DNA of 28,508 nucleotides, from NCBI GenBank assembly GCA_041178545.1, contig JBEGVB010000150.1:1-28508 (forward strand), in the 5' to 3' direction. Below, in pieces: positions 17,223 to 25,093 of the stretch. The stretch is from JBEATZ01 sp041178545. Its GTDB lineage: Bacteria > Planctomycetota > UBA1135 > UBA2386. The notes under the pieces are model-generated. The model did no database searches and was not told the DNA's origin. It saw nothing but the letters and a program-made list of their open reading frames with translations. Every line of letters begins with the position of its first letter. Within the stretch, counting starts at the first letter, position 1. Position numbers and translations under genes: made by a program.

Positions 17223-19526
17223 TCAGCGCGCGAAGCGTGCGGGCGTGCAGAACTCCCACTTGTCCCAGGCGTGGACGTTCGTTTCCCAGGCTCCCCGCAG
17301 GATGCCTCCATGCAGTTCTGCGAGCGCCGCAACCGTCTCGTCGGCTGTCACCTCGGCCAGCAGGTGGAGGCTGCCGGTGAGGAACTGGTGCGCACCGCCG
17401 AGCGGTGAGTTGCCCCATCGCACGCCGATGGCCGGGTCGGCGTCGAAGAACCAGGGCGGGATCGGCGTTCCCTGGTACTCGACGGGGACGTAGTAGCGCA
17501 GTCCGTCGGCCACGAAGCCGAGCAGGGGATCCATGCGGTCGGTCACCCACGCGTAGGCAACGGCATGGGGCACACACTCGGCGAGTTCGAGGAGGAGCGG
17601 GTCGTCCATCGTGAGCCACGCTCCCACGTAGCCGTAGACGAAGGCTGCGTGCTGCCAAGGGGTGTAGTAGCGGTGGGGCAGCGGGAAGGAGGTTGCCGGG
17701 TAGTCGCGCTGGAACGCGATGGCCTTGCTCGGGTGCGCCTTGGGGCGCTGGGCGTCGACGACCTCGCGCGCCCGGCGCAGTGCGTACTCGCGCATCGCAG
17801 GATCGCCGGTTGCAAGGTGGGACTGCGCGAAGCCCTGCATGCACCAGCCCTCCGCCCGCACTGCTTGCAGGGTTGACGTGAAGTACGTGCGCAGACGCAT
17901 GGTGGCCTTGAGGGTCTCGCCGAGCTGGCGCAGTTCCTCGCGCGCCCACTCGTCCCCGGTGATGGTCCAGTAGTCGAACAACAGGTCCGTCGACCAGTGC
18001 TCGATGCCGTAGTGCTCCCAGCCGTGGGCCCGCTGGTAGGTGGAAGGCGCGCGGGTGCGGTAGGCGGCGTACGGGTCGTTTGCCCACAGGCCACGGCGGC
18101 CCAGGGACTGCTGCGAGTAGTCGCGAGCGCCGCGCCGCGGGATGGGCACGCCGTCCCAGATCATCAGGTCCTGTTCGGCGCCGACCTGCAGTCCGTACAG
18201 GTGGAGCGGCCGCAAGGCCTGGATCCAGGCCTTCTGCTCCAGCTTGACCAGCAGTCGATGGTGGTCCGCCTGGATCGCGTGGGCGAACTCCGGCGACAGT
18301 GGGCCGTTGCGAGGCGTCCCTCCGGTTCCCACCACCTGGAGGTCGCCATGGTTGCCGAAGGGACCGAACTGGCTCTGCACCAGCCAGGAGTAGTACTCGT
18401 GCTCGGCGCGCTGCCACGCGTCGGCCGGGCCGGGTACCGGTCCACCCACGAGACCTGCGGCGTGGCTCCGCGCCCAGGTCTGCAGCGTTGCGAGCGGGAT
18501 GCACGTCCACTGCGCCATGAGTCCCGCGGTCTGTTGGAGCGCGTCCACCTGTTGCTGGGGCGTGCCCTCCGGGGCGAAGCCGAGCACGAAGCGCCAGCGC
18601 CTGGTCTCCCCGTCGTCGAGGTACGTCGACGAGAGCGTCGGCAGCCCGAACCAGTTCTCGGGGAGTGCCTGCGGCGCGCCGATGCCCTCCAGGTTTGCAC
18701 GGTAGGCGTGGACGATCGGACAGCCTCGCACGAGGAACTTGGCCTCGTTGCAGTCGACGACCCCGAGCGGGCGGAGGTTCGGGTCGGTGTTGCCCGGTGG
18801 GACGGCATCGGCACCGAGGTAGTCGTTGCCGAGGACCCAGTCGACGAGCAGGAGGGGCGAGTCGCGGAAGTCGGTGACGTAGAAGGTGGAAGTCAGGTAG
18901 TCGCGTCCGATGCCCTGTGCCCCCGGCACGGCGGTGTGGTAGTTGCGCCAGCGTCGCACGCGGACCAGCGGCGAGGACTGCAGCAACTCGCCGTCCCCTT
19001 CGGCAGCACTCCGGTAGGGGATGCCGAAGGTGTCCAGCACTTCTGCTCCGATGCCCCAACTGGTGCCGACGGCAGACACCCATGGATGAGGCGTGAACGG
19101 CCCGGTGAGGGCGGGTCGCGCCTCGCTGACGCGGAACACCTGCCACGACCAGGCTGGCAGCGTGGTGGTGAACTGCGCCTGTCCCACGCGCACCGAACCG
19201 TCAGGCCAACGCTGCAGGACCTGCCAGGCGGTCCGGTGGCCGTCGATGGAGAGCCGCTCGAGGCTCGCATGGGCTCCGCGGGGGAAGGGAACCGATGCGC
19301 GGAAGGTCTCGGTGCGCGGTGCCGGCTGCTCGTTGCGCAGGGTGAACTCCAGCGGCAAGCCGAGTGGGTCGCCGAGCGTGAAGCGGTCGCTGGAGCGCGT
19401 CTCGGCTCCCTGGTAGCCCTGCGAACCCGATCCCTGTGCCGTTGTCGTGCTGGTGCACAGCACCATGGCCATTGCGATCGACAGCAGGCTGAGGGCAACT
19501 GCAAGGGTTCGTGCACGGAGACTCAA
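17223..19526 (-). CDS. Secreted RIFT-barrel / alpha-toroid protein (PcRGLX/YetA-like), possible polysaccharide lyase
   Basis: 767 residues from a TTG start at 19526; the frame stays open further upstream but without protein character, and the next ATG would cut the signal peptide. The signal is 'SLRARTLAVALSLLSIAMAM', ending about TTTA-Q (30/31). Residues 45-150 resemble the N-terminal RIFT-barrel domain of PcRGLX/YetA-like proteins ('ASVPFPRGAHASLERLSIDG', 'RWPDGSVRVGQAQF'). The long C-terminal part is Trp/Tyr/His-rich and helical ('GWEHYGIEHWSTDLLFDYW', 'YYTPWQHAAFVYGYVGAWL'), like an alpha/alpha toroid. Family members include an exo-rhamnogalacturonan lyase, so a role in degrading external polysaccharide is plausible but not shown. 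The start codon is uncertain. Confidence 0.75.
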   Translation of the reverse strand: MSLRARTLAVALSLLSIAMAMVLCTSTTTAQGSGSQGYQGAETRSSDRFTLGDPLGLPLEFTLRNEQPAPRTETFRASVPFPRGAHASLERLSIDGHRTAWQVLQRWPDGSVRVGQAQFTTTLPAWSWQVFRVSEARPALTGPFTPHPWVSAVGTSWGIGAEVLDTFGIPYRSAAEGDGELLQSSPLVRVRRWRNYHTAVPGAQGIGRDYLTSTFYVTDFRDSPLLLVDWVLGNDYLGADAVPPGNTDPNLRPLGVVDCNEAKFLVRGCPIVHAYRANLEGIGAPQALPENWFGLPTLSSTYLDDGETRRWRFVLGFAPEGTPQQQVDALQQTAGLMAQWTCIPLATLQTWARSHAAGLVGGPVPGPADAWQRAEHEYYSWLVQSQFGPFGNHGDLQVVGTGGTPRNGPLSPEFAHAIQADHHRLLVKLEQKAWIQALRPLHLYGLQVGAEQDLMIWDGVPIPRRGARDYSQQSLGRRGLWANDPYAAYRTRAPSTYQRAHGWEHYGIEHWSTDLLFDYWTITGDEWAREELRQLGETLKATMRLRTYFTSTLQAVRAEGWCMQGFAQSHLATGDPAMREYALRRAREVVDAQRPKAHPSKAIAFQRDYPATSFPLPHRYYTPWQHAAFVYGYVGAWLTMDDPLLLELAECVPHAVAYAWVTDRMDPLLGFVADGLRYYVPVEYQGTPIPPWFFDADPAIGVRWGNSPLGGAHQFLTGSLHLLAEVTADETVAALAELHGGILRGAWETNVHAWDKWEFCTPARFAR

Positions 19527-19693
19527 GGTGCGGCCCAGTTGGGTTTCGGTCGCGCATCCTGCGGGTTCCAGTCCCGGCACGCTGCCGAGCTCTTGTACGC
19601 ATGGACGCCCGGTTCTTGTCGCACGAGCAGCACGCTGCGCAACCTGTGAGCTTTGACCGTGCGGAGGACTCCTTGTCGTCCCTCCACCGACAT
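19523..19693 (-). CDS. Possible small protein overlapping the start of the RIFT-barrel gene
   Basis: A 56-residue frame begins at ATG 19693 (MSVEGRQGVLRTVKAHRL) and ends with TGA at 19523-19525, overlapping the TTG start of the RIFT-barrel gene as TTGA. Its composition (Trp, Tyr, Asn, His and Lys present; 'CRDWNPQDARPKPNW') is less skewed than that of shadow frames nearby. The frame stays open upstream, so the true start could be earlier. No family recognised. The overlap would fit translational coupling as seen elsewhere in the window. Speculative. Confidence 0.3.
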   Translation of the reverse strand: MSVEGRQGVLRTVKAHRLRSVLLVRQEPGVHAYKSSAACRDWNPQDARPKPNWAAP

Positions 19694-19868
19694 GTGGTGC
19701 GTCCCGCCACACTGCAACGCGGTCGGGTCCAGTTCCGCCCGGCAGTACGCTGGTGGGGCACCAGCCGGAGGCAGGAGGGCCGGCGCAGATGGCGCGGTCC
19801 GCACCGGGTTGCGCGCCGGGCCGCAACTCGTCCTTGAGCCGGACTGCCTGCGCGGCGACGATGCGACC
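19694..19868. other. Divergent intergenic region, no clear gene
   Basis: With the doubtful small ORF it forms a 342-base gap between divergent genes. TACGCT (19746-19751, plus strand) is a weak -10-like site before the lipoprotein gene. Nothing else was recognised. Confidence 0.3.
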
Positions 19869-20783
19869 ATGCGGTTGGGTCTCTGCTCGCTCCTGTTCCT
19901 GCTGGCCTCCTGTGCGCTCCCGCCGAAGCCCTGGTCCCCGGACGTGGACGCGGTGGTGGCGAGCGGTCGTCCCGACGAGCGGGAGACCGTCGTCTTCCTC
20001 GCCCTGCCCGGCAGGGAACAGAGCGACCGCATGGAGAAGGAAGTGCTGCGCAACTCCGCGGTGGAACTGGCACTCGACGCAGGCAGGTTCCGCACGGCGC
20101 GCGTCGATGCCTTCGCGCGGCAGGACCTGTACGCAGCGTGGGTCGGCAGCGGGGAGGGGATGGGCATTGCCGTGCTCGACACCAAGGGCCAGTGCTACGC
20201 GGCCCGTCCCGGCCCGCAGGACCCTCCCGAACTCGAGGCGTTCCTCCGGCTCTGCGCGTCGCGGCGTCAGGCACTGGTGGTGGCCCAGGGCCTGTTGGAG
20301 GCGCGGCCCTTCGACCCGGATGCCATGATCCGTCTGGCAGAGATCTTCCTCGAACTCGGCGCCCGCGTGCGCGCAGAGCCCTTGTTGCTGGCTGCAGCCG
20401 AGGAGCGTCCGCTGCGGGTGGCACCGCTCATGGCCCTGCTGCACGGCCAGGACGGCAGGCTGCAGGCCGCACGCAAGTGGCTCGAGCGGGCACCGGCCGG
20501 TCCGGAGCGCGACGTGGTCGACGGATACCTCTGCTTCAAGGAGCGCCGCCACGAGGAGGCGATCGCCTTGCTCCGCGGTGCGCTGGAGCAACCGCTCCCG
20601 GACCGTGAGAACCTGCGTGCCCGCCTCTACCTCGGCAAGTCGCTGCAGGAGAACGGCCAGTCGGACGAGGCGCTGCGGGTCCTGCGCAGCCTGCTGGCCG
20701 AGGCCCGCGGCACCGTGTTCGCCGGCGCCGCGGAGCACACCATCGAGCACATCAAGAACCCCAACCAGGGCCACACCCACTAG
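19869..20783 (+). CDS. Lipoprotein with thioredoxin-like domain lacking CXXC, plus TPR repeats
   Basis: 304 residues from ATG 19869 (MRLGLCSLLFLLASC), a lipoprotein signal with lipobox LLASC and Cys15; the frame extends to 19653 but that part is not protein-like. Residues about 35-125 follow the pattern of thioredoxin-like domains fused to TPRs ('ETVVFLALPGREQSDRMEKE', then 'ARVDAF' and 'GIAVLDTKG'). The place where the CPWC/CxxC active site would sit reads GREQS, so no disulfide chemistry is expected. Residues 135-300 are TPR-like ('ALLRGALEQPL', 'YLGKSLQENGQSDEALRVL'). It is probably tethered to a membrane as a binding protein. The next gene starts 22 bases downstream, so the two are likely co-transcribed. 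Confidence 0.75.
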   Translation: MRLGLCSLLFLLASCALPPKPWSPDVDAVVASGRPDERETVVFLALPGREQSDRMEKEVLRNSAVELALDAGRFRTARVDAFARQDLYAAWVGSGEGMGIAVLDTKGQCYAARPGPQDPPELEAFLRLCASRRQALVVAQGLLEARPFDPDAMIRLAEIFLELGARVRAEPLLLAAAEERPLRVAPLMALLHGQDGRLQAARKWLERAPAGPERDVVDGYLCFKERRHEEAIALLRGALEQPLPDRENLRARLYLGKSLQENGQSDEALRVLRSLLAEARGTVFAGAAEHTIEHIKNPNQGHTH

Positions 20784-20805
20784 CGTTCGTGTCCCACGCC
20801 AACCG

Positions 20806-21849
20806 ATGCCCATGCTGCAACTGCTCGCACCCGTCGTCCTCTCCCTCTTCCCCGTGGCGCAGGACCCCGTGAAGTCGCCGGAGCAGGCCGGGAACGGTCC
20901 CGTGGCGGCAGCGCCTGCCGCAGAGCCCGCGGTGGTCGGCTCTGGTGCGCACCGGTACCGCTGGGTCCCCGGTTGGGGACGGCTTGAGGGCGGCAAGGAA
21001 CTCGGCAACACCCACGGCTGCATCGTGGTGGACGGTTCGGGGCGCGTGCTGGCCAACACCGACACCGACCAGGCGATCGTGATGTTCTCGCCCGAGGGCA
21101 AGTACCTCGGTTCGTTCGGCAAGGACTGGCGCGGCGGCCTGCACGGGATGACCCTGCGCAAGGAGGCCGACGGCGAGTGGCTCTACCTCGCGCACTCGGG
21201 CCGCAGCGAGGTGGTGAAGTGCTCGCTCGACGGCAAGGTGCAGTGGACCCTTGGCTGGCCCGAGTCCTCCGGCATTTACGCGAAGGAGGGTGAGTACCAC
21301 CCGACTGCGGTGGCCGTTGCGCCGGACGGTCGCATCTTCGTGGCCGACGGGTACGGCAAGTCCTGGATCCACCTCTACGACAAGGACCGCGGGTACGTGA
21401 GGTCGTTCGGCGGTCCGGGCAAGGAACCCGGCAAGCTCGCGACACCACACGGCATCTGGATGGACACGCGCGGCAAGGAACCATTGCTGCTGGTGTGCGA
21501 CCGCGAGAACCACCGGCTGCAGTGGTTCGACCTCGACGGCAAGTTCGTGAGGCTCCACGACAAGGACCTGCGGCGTCCCTGCAACGTGTGGCCCCTGGAC
21601 GGCGGCGCGCTCGCCATCGCGGACCTGGCAGGCAGGGTGACGCTGCTCGACGCGTCGAATGCACTGGTGTGCCACCTAGGGGACCAGCCCGACACGGCGC
21701 TGCGCGCGCAGAACGGAGTCGGTCGCGACCGCTGGGTCGACGGCCAGTTCCTCTCACCCCACAGCGTGTGTGCCGACGCAGCCGGCAACCTCTACGTGAT
21801 GGACTGGAATCACCTCGGACGCATCAGCAAGCTCGAGCGCCTGCGGTAG
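20806..21849 (+). CDS. Secreted NHL-repeat beta-propeller protein
   Basis: 347 residues; ATG at 20806 or 20812 (MPMLQLLAPVVLSLFPVAQ), signal peptide ending about PVA-Q (18/19). The mature part carries NHL-type repeats: 'NTHGCIVVDGSGRVLANTD', 'EYHPTAVAVAPDGRIFVADG', 'PHGIWMDTRGKEPLLLVCD' and 'SPHSVCADAAGNLYVMDWN'. This matches a six-bladed propeller that binds proteins or ligands; a lyase-like role (as in peptidylglycine lyases) is possible but no catalytic motif was identified. It follows the thioredoxin-like lipoprotein by 22 bases. Its last 40 bases overlap the end of the convergent symporter gene. Confidence 0.82.
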   Translation: MPMLQLLAPVVLSLFPVAQDPVKSPEQAGNGPVAAAPAAEPAVVGSGAHRYRWVPGWGRLEGGKELGNTHGCIVVDGSGRVLANTDTDQAIVMFSPEGKYLGSFGKDWRGGLHGMTLRKEADGEWLYLAHSGRSEVVKCSLDGKVQWTLGWPESSGIYAKEGEYHPTAVAVAPDGRIFVADGYGKSWIHLYDKDRGYVRSFGGPGKEPGKLATPHGIWMDTRGKEPLLLVCDRENHRLQWFDLDGKFVRLHDKDLRRPCNVWPLDGGALAIADLAGRVTLLDASNALVCHLGDQPDTALRAQNGVGRDRWVDGQFLSPHSVCADAAGNLYVMDWNHLGRISKLERLR

Positions 21850-23246
21850 GCCCATGCGCCCACGAGCGCCACGGCCATCGCGGCGACCCAGGAGAGGGTC
21901 CGGTCGGCGAATCCCCTGGACCACACGGTGAGGTAGGAGCCCGCGATCGCCCCGCAACCGCCAACGACCATGGCCGCGAGCGACCACCACGCACCCACGC
22001 GGCCGACCAGCAGGCGCACGAGCAGCAACGGTCCGAACGCGGAGCCCAGTGCGGCCCATGCGAAGAGGACGTTGTCGAAGACGTTCTTTGGCACGCTGAT
22101 GCCTGCCCACGTCGCGCCGACGCCGATGACGAGCACCGTCCAGCGCGCATTGCGGAGGAGTTGCCTTGCGTCACCCCTGCCGATCCCCAGGTCGTGGGAC
22201 ACGGTGCTGGCGCAGACCAGCAACTGGCTGTCCACGGTGGACATGATCGCCGCCAGCACCGCGGCGATGACGAGTCCGGCCACGAACGGCGGGAAGAGCG
22301 ACTCGGTGGTCGAGTAAAGGACCTCCTCGTGTGTTCCTGCAGGCAGGTCGAGCAGGACCCTGCCGGCCCACCCCAGCAGGAGCATGCCCACGTAGAGGAC
22401 CACGGCCCAGCCGATGCCCACCGTCCTTGCGACGGTCATGGATGCGGTGGGGGACATCCCCATGTACTTGTTGACGGCGTGCGGCTGGCCCGGGTAGCCG
22501 AGCCCGATCCCGCACAGTCCCAGTGCGAATCCTGCAGCAGCAAGCCCGGTCCTGCCGCCGAACCAGTCGGACCCTGCCGCTGGCGGGGCCGACTCGAGTG
22601 CCCCGAACACTGCGTCCAACCCGCCTGCGGACTGCACCGCGGCGAACGGGACCACGACCGCGACCAGGGCCATCATGGCCCCCTGCGCGGAGTCGGTGAA
22701 GCAGGCCGCGAGGTAGCCGCCGGTCAAGGTGTAGGCGACCACGAGACCTGCTCCCAGCACCACACCGCTGGCGAGGCTCCAACCGAATGCGTGCACGAAG
22801 GCCGCGCCGGCTGCCTGCATCTGTGCCGCGACGTAGGTGAGCAGCGAGGCGAGCGTCAGCAGGGAGGCAAACCACGTGACGGCAGTGCGGCCGGCACTGC
22901 GTTCCTCGCCGGCGAGGAACTCCGTGACCGTGATCGCTTTCCCCGTCTGTGCGCGCAGGCGGGGGGCCACGACCAGCCAGTTGATCAGGAAGCCGCCGAG
23001 GCAGCCAGGAAGCAGCCACACGGCAGACCACCCGTGCAGGTAGGCAAAGCCACTCACGCCCACCAGGCTCCAGGCCGAGGACGAACTCGTGTTGGCCGCC
23101 AGCGACGTGACCCACGGTCCAAGTGTCCTGCCGCCGAGGAAGAACTCGTTGCTGTCGTGGGTGCGCCTTCCCGCGCGGATCCCGAGCATCACCATCCCGA
23201 CGAGGTAGAGCGCGAGTGCGGCGAGGATGGCGGTGGAGCGGTCCAC
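21810..23246 (-). CDS. Sodium:solute symporter (SSS family, PutP-like)
   Basis: 478 residues from a GTG start at 23246. Around 13 hydrophobic segments span the protein. Family signatures: 'EFFLGGRTLGPWVTSLAANT' near the N-terminus, 'GLGYPGQPHAVNKYMG', and 'IAAVLAAIMSTVDSQLLV' in the core, where the small and hydroxyl residues contribute to Na+ binding in PutP-like carriers. It imports an organic solute (proline, sugar, pantothenate or a similar compound) with Na+ through the inner membrane; the substrate cannot be told here. It is divergent from the glucose-6-phosphate isomerase gene with only 33 bases between, and its end overlaps the NHL gene by 40 bases. Confidence 0.92.
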   Translation of the reverse strand: MDRSTAILAALALYLVGMVMLGIRAGRRTHDSNEFFLGGRTLGPWVTSLAANTSSSSAWSLVGVSGFAYLHGWSAVWLLPGCLGGFLINWLVVAPRLRAQTGKAITVTEFLAGEERSAGRTAVTWFASLLTLASLLTYVAAQMQAAGAAFVHAFGWSLASGVVLGAGLVVAYTLTGGYLAACFTDSAQGAMMALVAVVVPFAAVQSAGGLDAVFGALESAPPAAGSDWFGGRTGLAAAGFALGLCGIGLGYPGQPHAVNKYMGMSPTASMTVARTVGIGWAVVLYVGMLLLGWAGRVLLDLPAGTHEEVLYSTTESLFPPFVAGLVIAAVLAAIMSTVDSQLLVCASTVSHDLGIGRGDARQLLRNARWTVLVIGVGATWAGISVPKNVFDNVLFAWAALGSAFGPLLLVRLLVGRVGAWWSLAAMVVGGCGAIAGSYLTVWSRGFADRTLSWVAAMAVALVGAWAYRRRSSLLMRPR

Positions 23247-23252
23247 CGTCGC

Positions 23253-23262
23253 AGACTACCAT
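23253..23262. promoter_or_regulatory. Overlapping back-to-back -10-like elements
   Basis: TACCAT on the plus strand (23257-23262, for the isomerase, ATG 18 bases on from the last T) overlaps TAGTCT on the minus strand (23253-23258, for the symporter, six bases before its GTG). Both sit in a 33-base divergent gap, so the symporter transcript would be leaderless and the isomerase leader about ten bases. Confidence 0.3.
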
Positions 23263-23279
23263 CGTCGCGAGACAAGGAC

Positions 23280-24860
23280 ATGACCGAAACCACCGGCACG
23301 AGCTCTCGTTGGTCCCGTTACCTCGCCTCGCGTTCGGTGCTCGAGGACCCGTTCGTCGAACTGGACTGGTCCGACGCCGGGCTCGGCCGGACGGCCATCG
23401 ACCGACTGCGTGCGCCGATGCAGGCGGCAGTCGCGGCCATGGGGCGGCTGGAGGATGGCGCCATCGCCAACCCGGACGAGCAGCGCATGGTGGGGCACTA
23501 CTGGCTGCGGACTCCCTCGTTGGCGCCCACGGAGGCAATCCAGTCGGACATCGTGTCCGTCGTGGAGCGGGTCGAGCGCTTTGCGGCAGACGTGCACGGT
23601 GGCGTGGTGCGTGCGCCGGAGGGCGACCGGTTCCGCAAGGTGGTGCTGTGCGGCATCGGCGGTTCCGCACTCGGGCCGATGGTGCTCGGGGACCTGTTCG
23701 CCACGCCCTCGGCACCCATGCAGCTGTGCGTGCTCGACAACACCGATCCCGACGGCATCGACCTCGCGCTGCAGCGCCTCGGCTCGCTGCGCGACGCACT
23801 GGTGCTGGTGGTGAGCAAGTCCGGCGGCACCCCGGAGACGCGGAACGGCATGCTCGAGGTCGCACGTGCGTGCCGCGAGCAGGGCCTTGCGTTCGCCCCG
23901 AGGGCGGTTGCGGTGACGATGCAGGGGAGCAAGCTCGACGCGCAGGCGCGTGCAGAAGGGTGGGTCGCCACCTTTCCCATGTGGGACTGGGTGGGCGGTC
24001 GCACGTCGCTGACCTCGGCCGTCGGGCTGTTGCCGGGCGCGCTGGTGGGCATGGACGTGCGCGGGTTCCTCGGCGGTGCCGCTGCGATGGACGCACGCAC
24101 GCGCAGTGACGTGGTGGAGGAGAACCCTGCGGCACTGCTCGCGGCAGTCTGGCATGCACAGGGGAACGGGCGCGGCGACCGCGCGATGGTGGTGCTGCCC
24201 TACAAGGACCGCCTCGTCCAGTTCTCCCGTTACCTCCAGCAGCTGGTGATGGAGTCCCTTGGCAAGGAGCACGATCGCGCCGGGCGCGTCGTCGAGCAGG
24301 GACTCGCGGTGTTCGGCAACAAGGGGTCCACGGACCAGCATGCCTTCGTGCAGCAACTGCGCGACGGTCGTCGTGACTTCTTCGCAACCTTCGTGCGGGT
24401 GCTGCGCGACCGGGACTGCAGTTCGCAGGAGGTGGAGCAGGGTGTCACTGCCGGCGACTACCTCGACGGCTTCTGGCAGGGCACGCGCGCTGCGCTGGCC
24501 GAGAAGGGGCGTGCAAGCGTCACCCTCACGGTCGAGCGGGTCGAGGAGCGGGCGGTCGGGGCCCTGGTCGCGCTCTTCGAGCGGGCCGTGGGGCTCTACG
24601 CAGAGTGCATCGACGTCAACGCCTACCACCAGCCCGGTGTCGAGGCGGGCAAGAAGGCGGCCGAGCGAGTGCTGCGCCTCCAGCGCAGCCTGCTCGGGGT
24701 GTTGCAGGAACAACCGCGCTCGGTGCACGAACTCGCCGCCCAGGTTGGTGCAGAGCCCGTCGACTGCTGGCACGTGCTGGTGCACCTCGCGGCCAACGGT
24801 CGCGTCGCGGCCCACCACGGCCGGGACCCCGAAAACGCGCGCTTTGCGCGCCCGCGCTGA
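23280..24860 (+). CDS. pgi: Glucose-6-phosphate isomerase
   Basis: 526 residues starting at ATG 23280. It interconverts glucose-6-phosphate and fructose-6-phosphate in the cytoplasm (glycolysis and gluconeogenesis). The two SIS domains carry the phosphosugar-binding motifs 'CGIGGSALGP' (124-133) and 'SKSGGTPET' (179-187), 'WVGGRTSLTSAVGLLPG' (237-253), 'SLGKEHD' with E330, 'GNKGSTDQHA' with H354, and a C-terminal Lys in 'YHQPGVEAGKKAA' (458/459). About 65 residues at the end ('SVHELAAQVGAEPVDCWHVL') look like a small winged helix, as I recall for the cyanobacterial-type, about 520-residue form. The frame extends far upstream to 21495 as a shadow of the antisense symporter. A chromosomal housekeeping gene. 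Confidence 0.96.
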   Translation: MTETTGTSSRWSRYLASRSVLEDPFVELDWSDAGLGRTAIDRLRAPMQAAVAAMGRLEDGAIANPDEQRMVGHYWLRTPSLAPTEAIQSDIVSVVERVERFAADVHGGVVRAPEGDRFRKVVLCGIGGSALGPMVLGDLFATPSAPMQLCVLDNTDPDGIDLALQRLGSLRDALVLVVSKSGGTPETRNGMLEVARACREQGLAFAPRAVAVTMQGSKLDAQARAEGWVATFPMWDWVGGRTSLTSAVGLLPGALVGMDVRGFLGGAAAMDARTRSDVVEENPAALLAAVWHAQGNGRGDRAMVVLPYKDRLVQFSRYLQQLVMESLGKEHDRAGRVVEQGLAVFGNKGSTDQHAFVQQLRDGRRDFFATFVRVLRDRDCSSQEVEQGVTAGDYLDGFWQGTRAALAEKGRASVTLTVERVEERAVGALVALFERAVGLYAECIDVNAYHQPGVEAGKKAAERVLRLQRSLLGVLQEQPRSVHELAAQVGAEPVDCWHVLVHLAANGRVAAHHGRDPENARFARPR

Positions 24861-24905
24861 CAGGTTCTGTCACACGCTGCGGCGCAATCTCGAGGTTTGC
24901 GCTGC
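24858..24905 (+). terminator. Hairpins after the isomerase gene, candidate terminator
   Basis: TGACAG-GTT-CTGTCA (24858-24872) overlaps the stop codon. A larger stem follows: GCGGCGCAA (24879-24887) pairs with TTGCGCTGC (24897-24905) with one wobble and a nine-base loop. Neither has a T-run, so it is a candidate only; the promoter for the next gene begins about 75 bases on. Confidence 0.35.
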
Positions 24906-24979
24906 GAACTCCTGCGTAGATGGAGCCCTGCTTCGGTCCACCGCACGAGTGGGGGCCTTTTGCGTCTCGCTCCCGTCGC

Positions 24980-24985
24980 TATCAT
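24980..24985 (+). promoter_or_regulatory. Candidate -10 element of the kelch/PPC gene
   Basis: TATCAT in the context GC-TATCAT-CC, matching the GCTAnnnTCC pattern. It is 108 bases before ATG 25094. A TTTTGC sequence lies 16 bases upstream as a weak -35. A GCAGTC-C-GACTGC palindrome follows at 25015-25027 in the leader. Confidence 0.33.
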
Positions 24986-25093
24986 CCGGCGCGTTCGTGT
25001 TGGTCTGCCCCCGTGCAGTCCGACTGCTCCGCGCGCGTGCGAACGTTGCGATCGGAGTGCGTTGTCCTCGTCCCGCGTCGAGATCCACTTCCC

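Noticed and set aside
24837..24851. GCGCGC-TTT-GCGCGC hairpin
   Set aside because: Lies within the coding end of the isomerase gene and encodes Ala/Arg codons; no T-run follows, so not called as a terminator.
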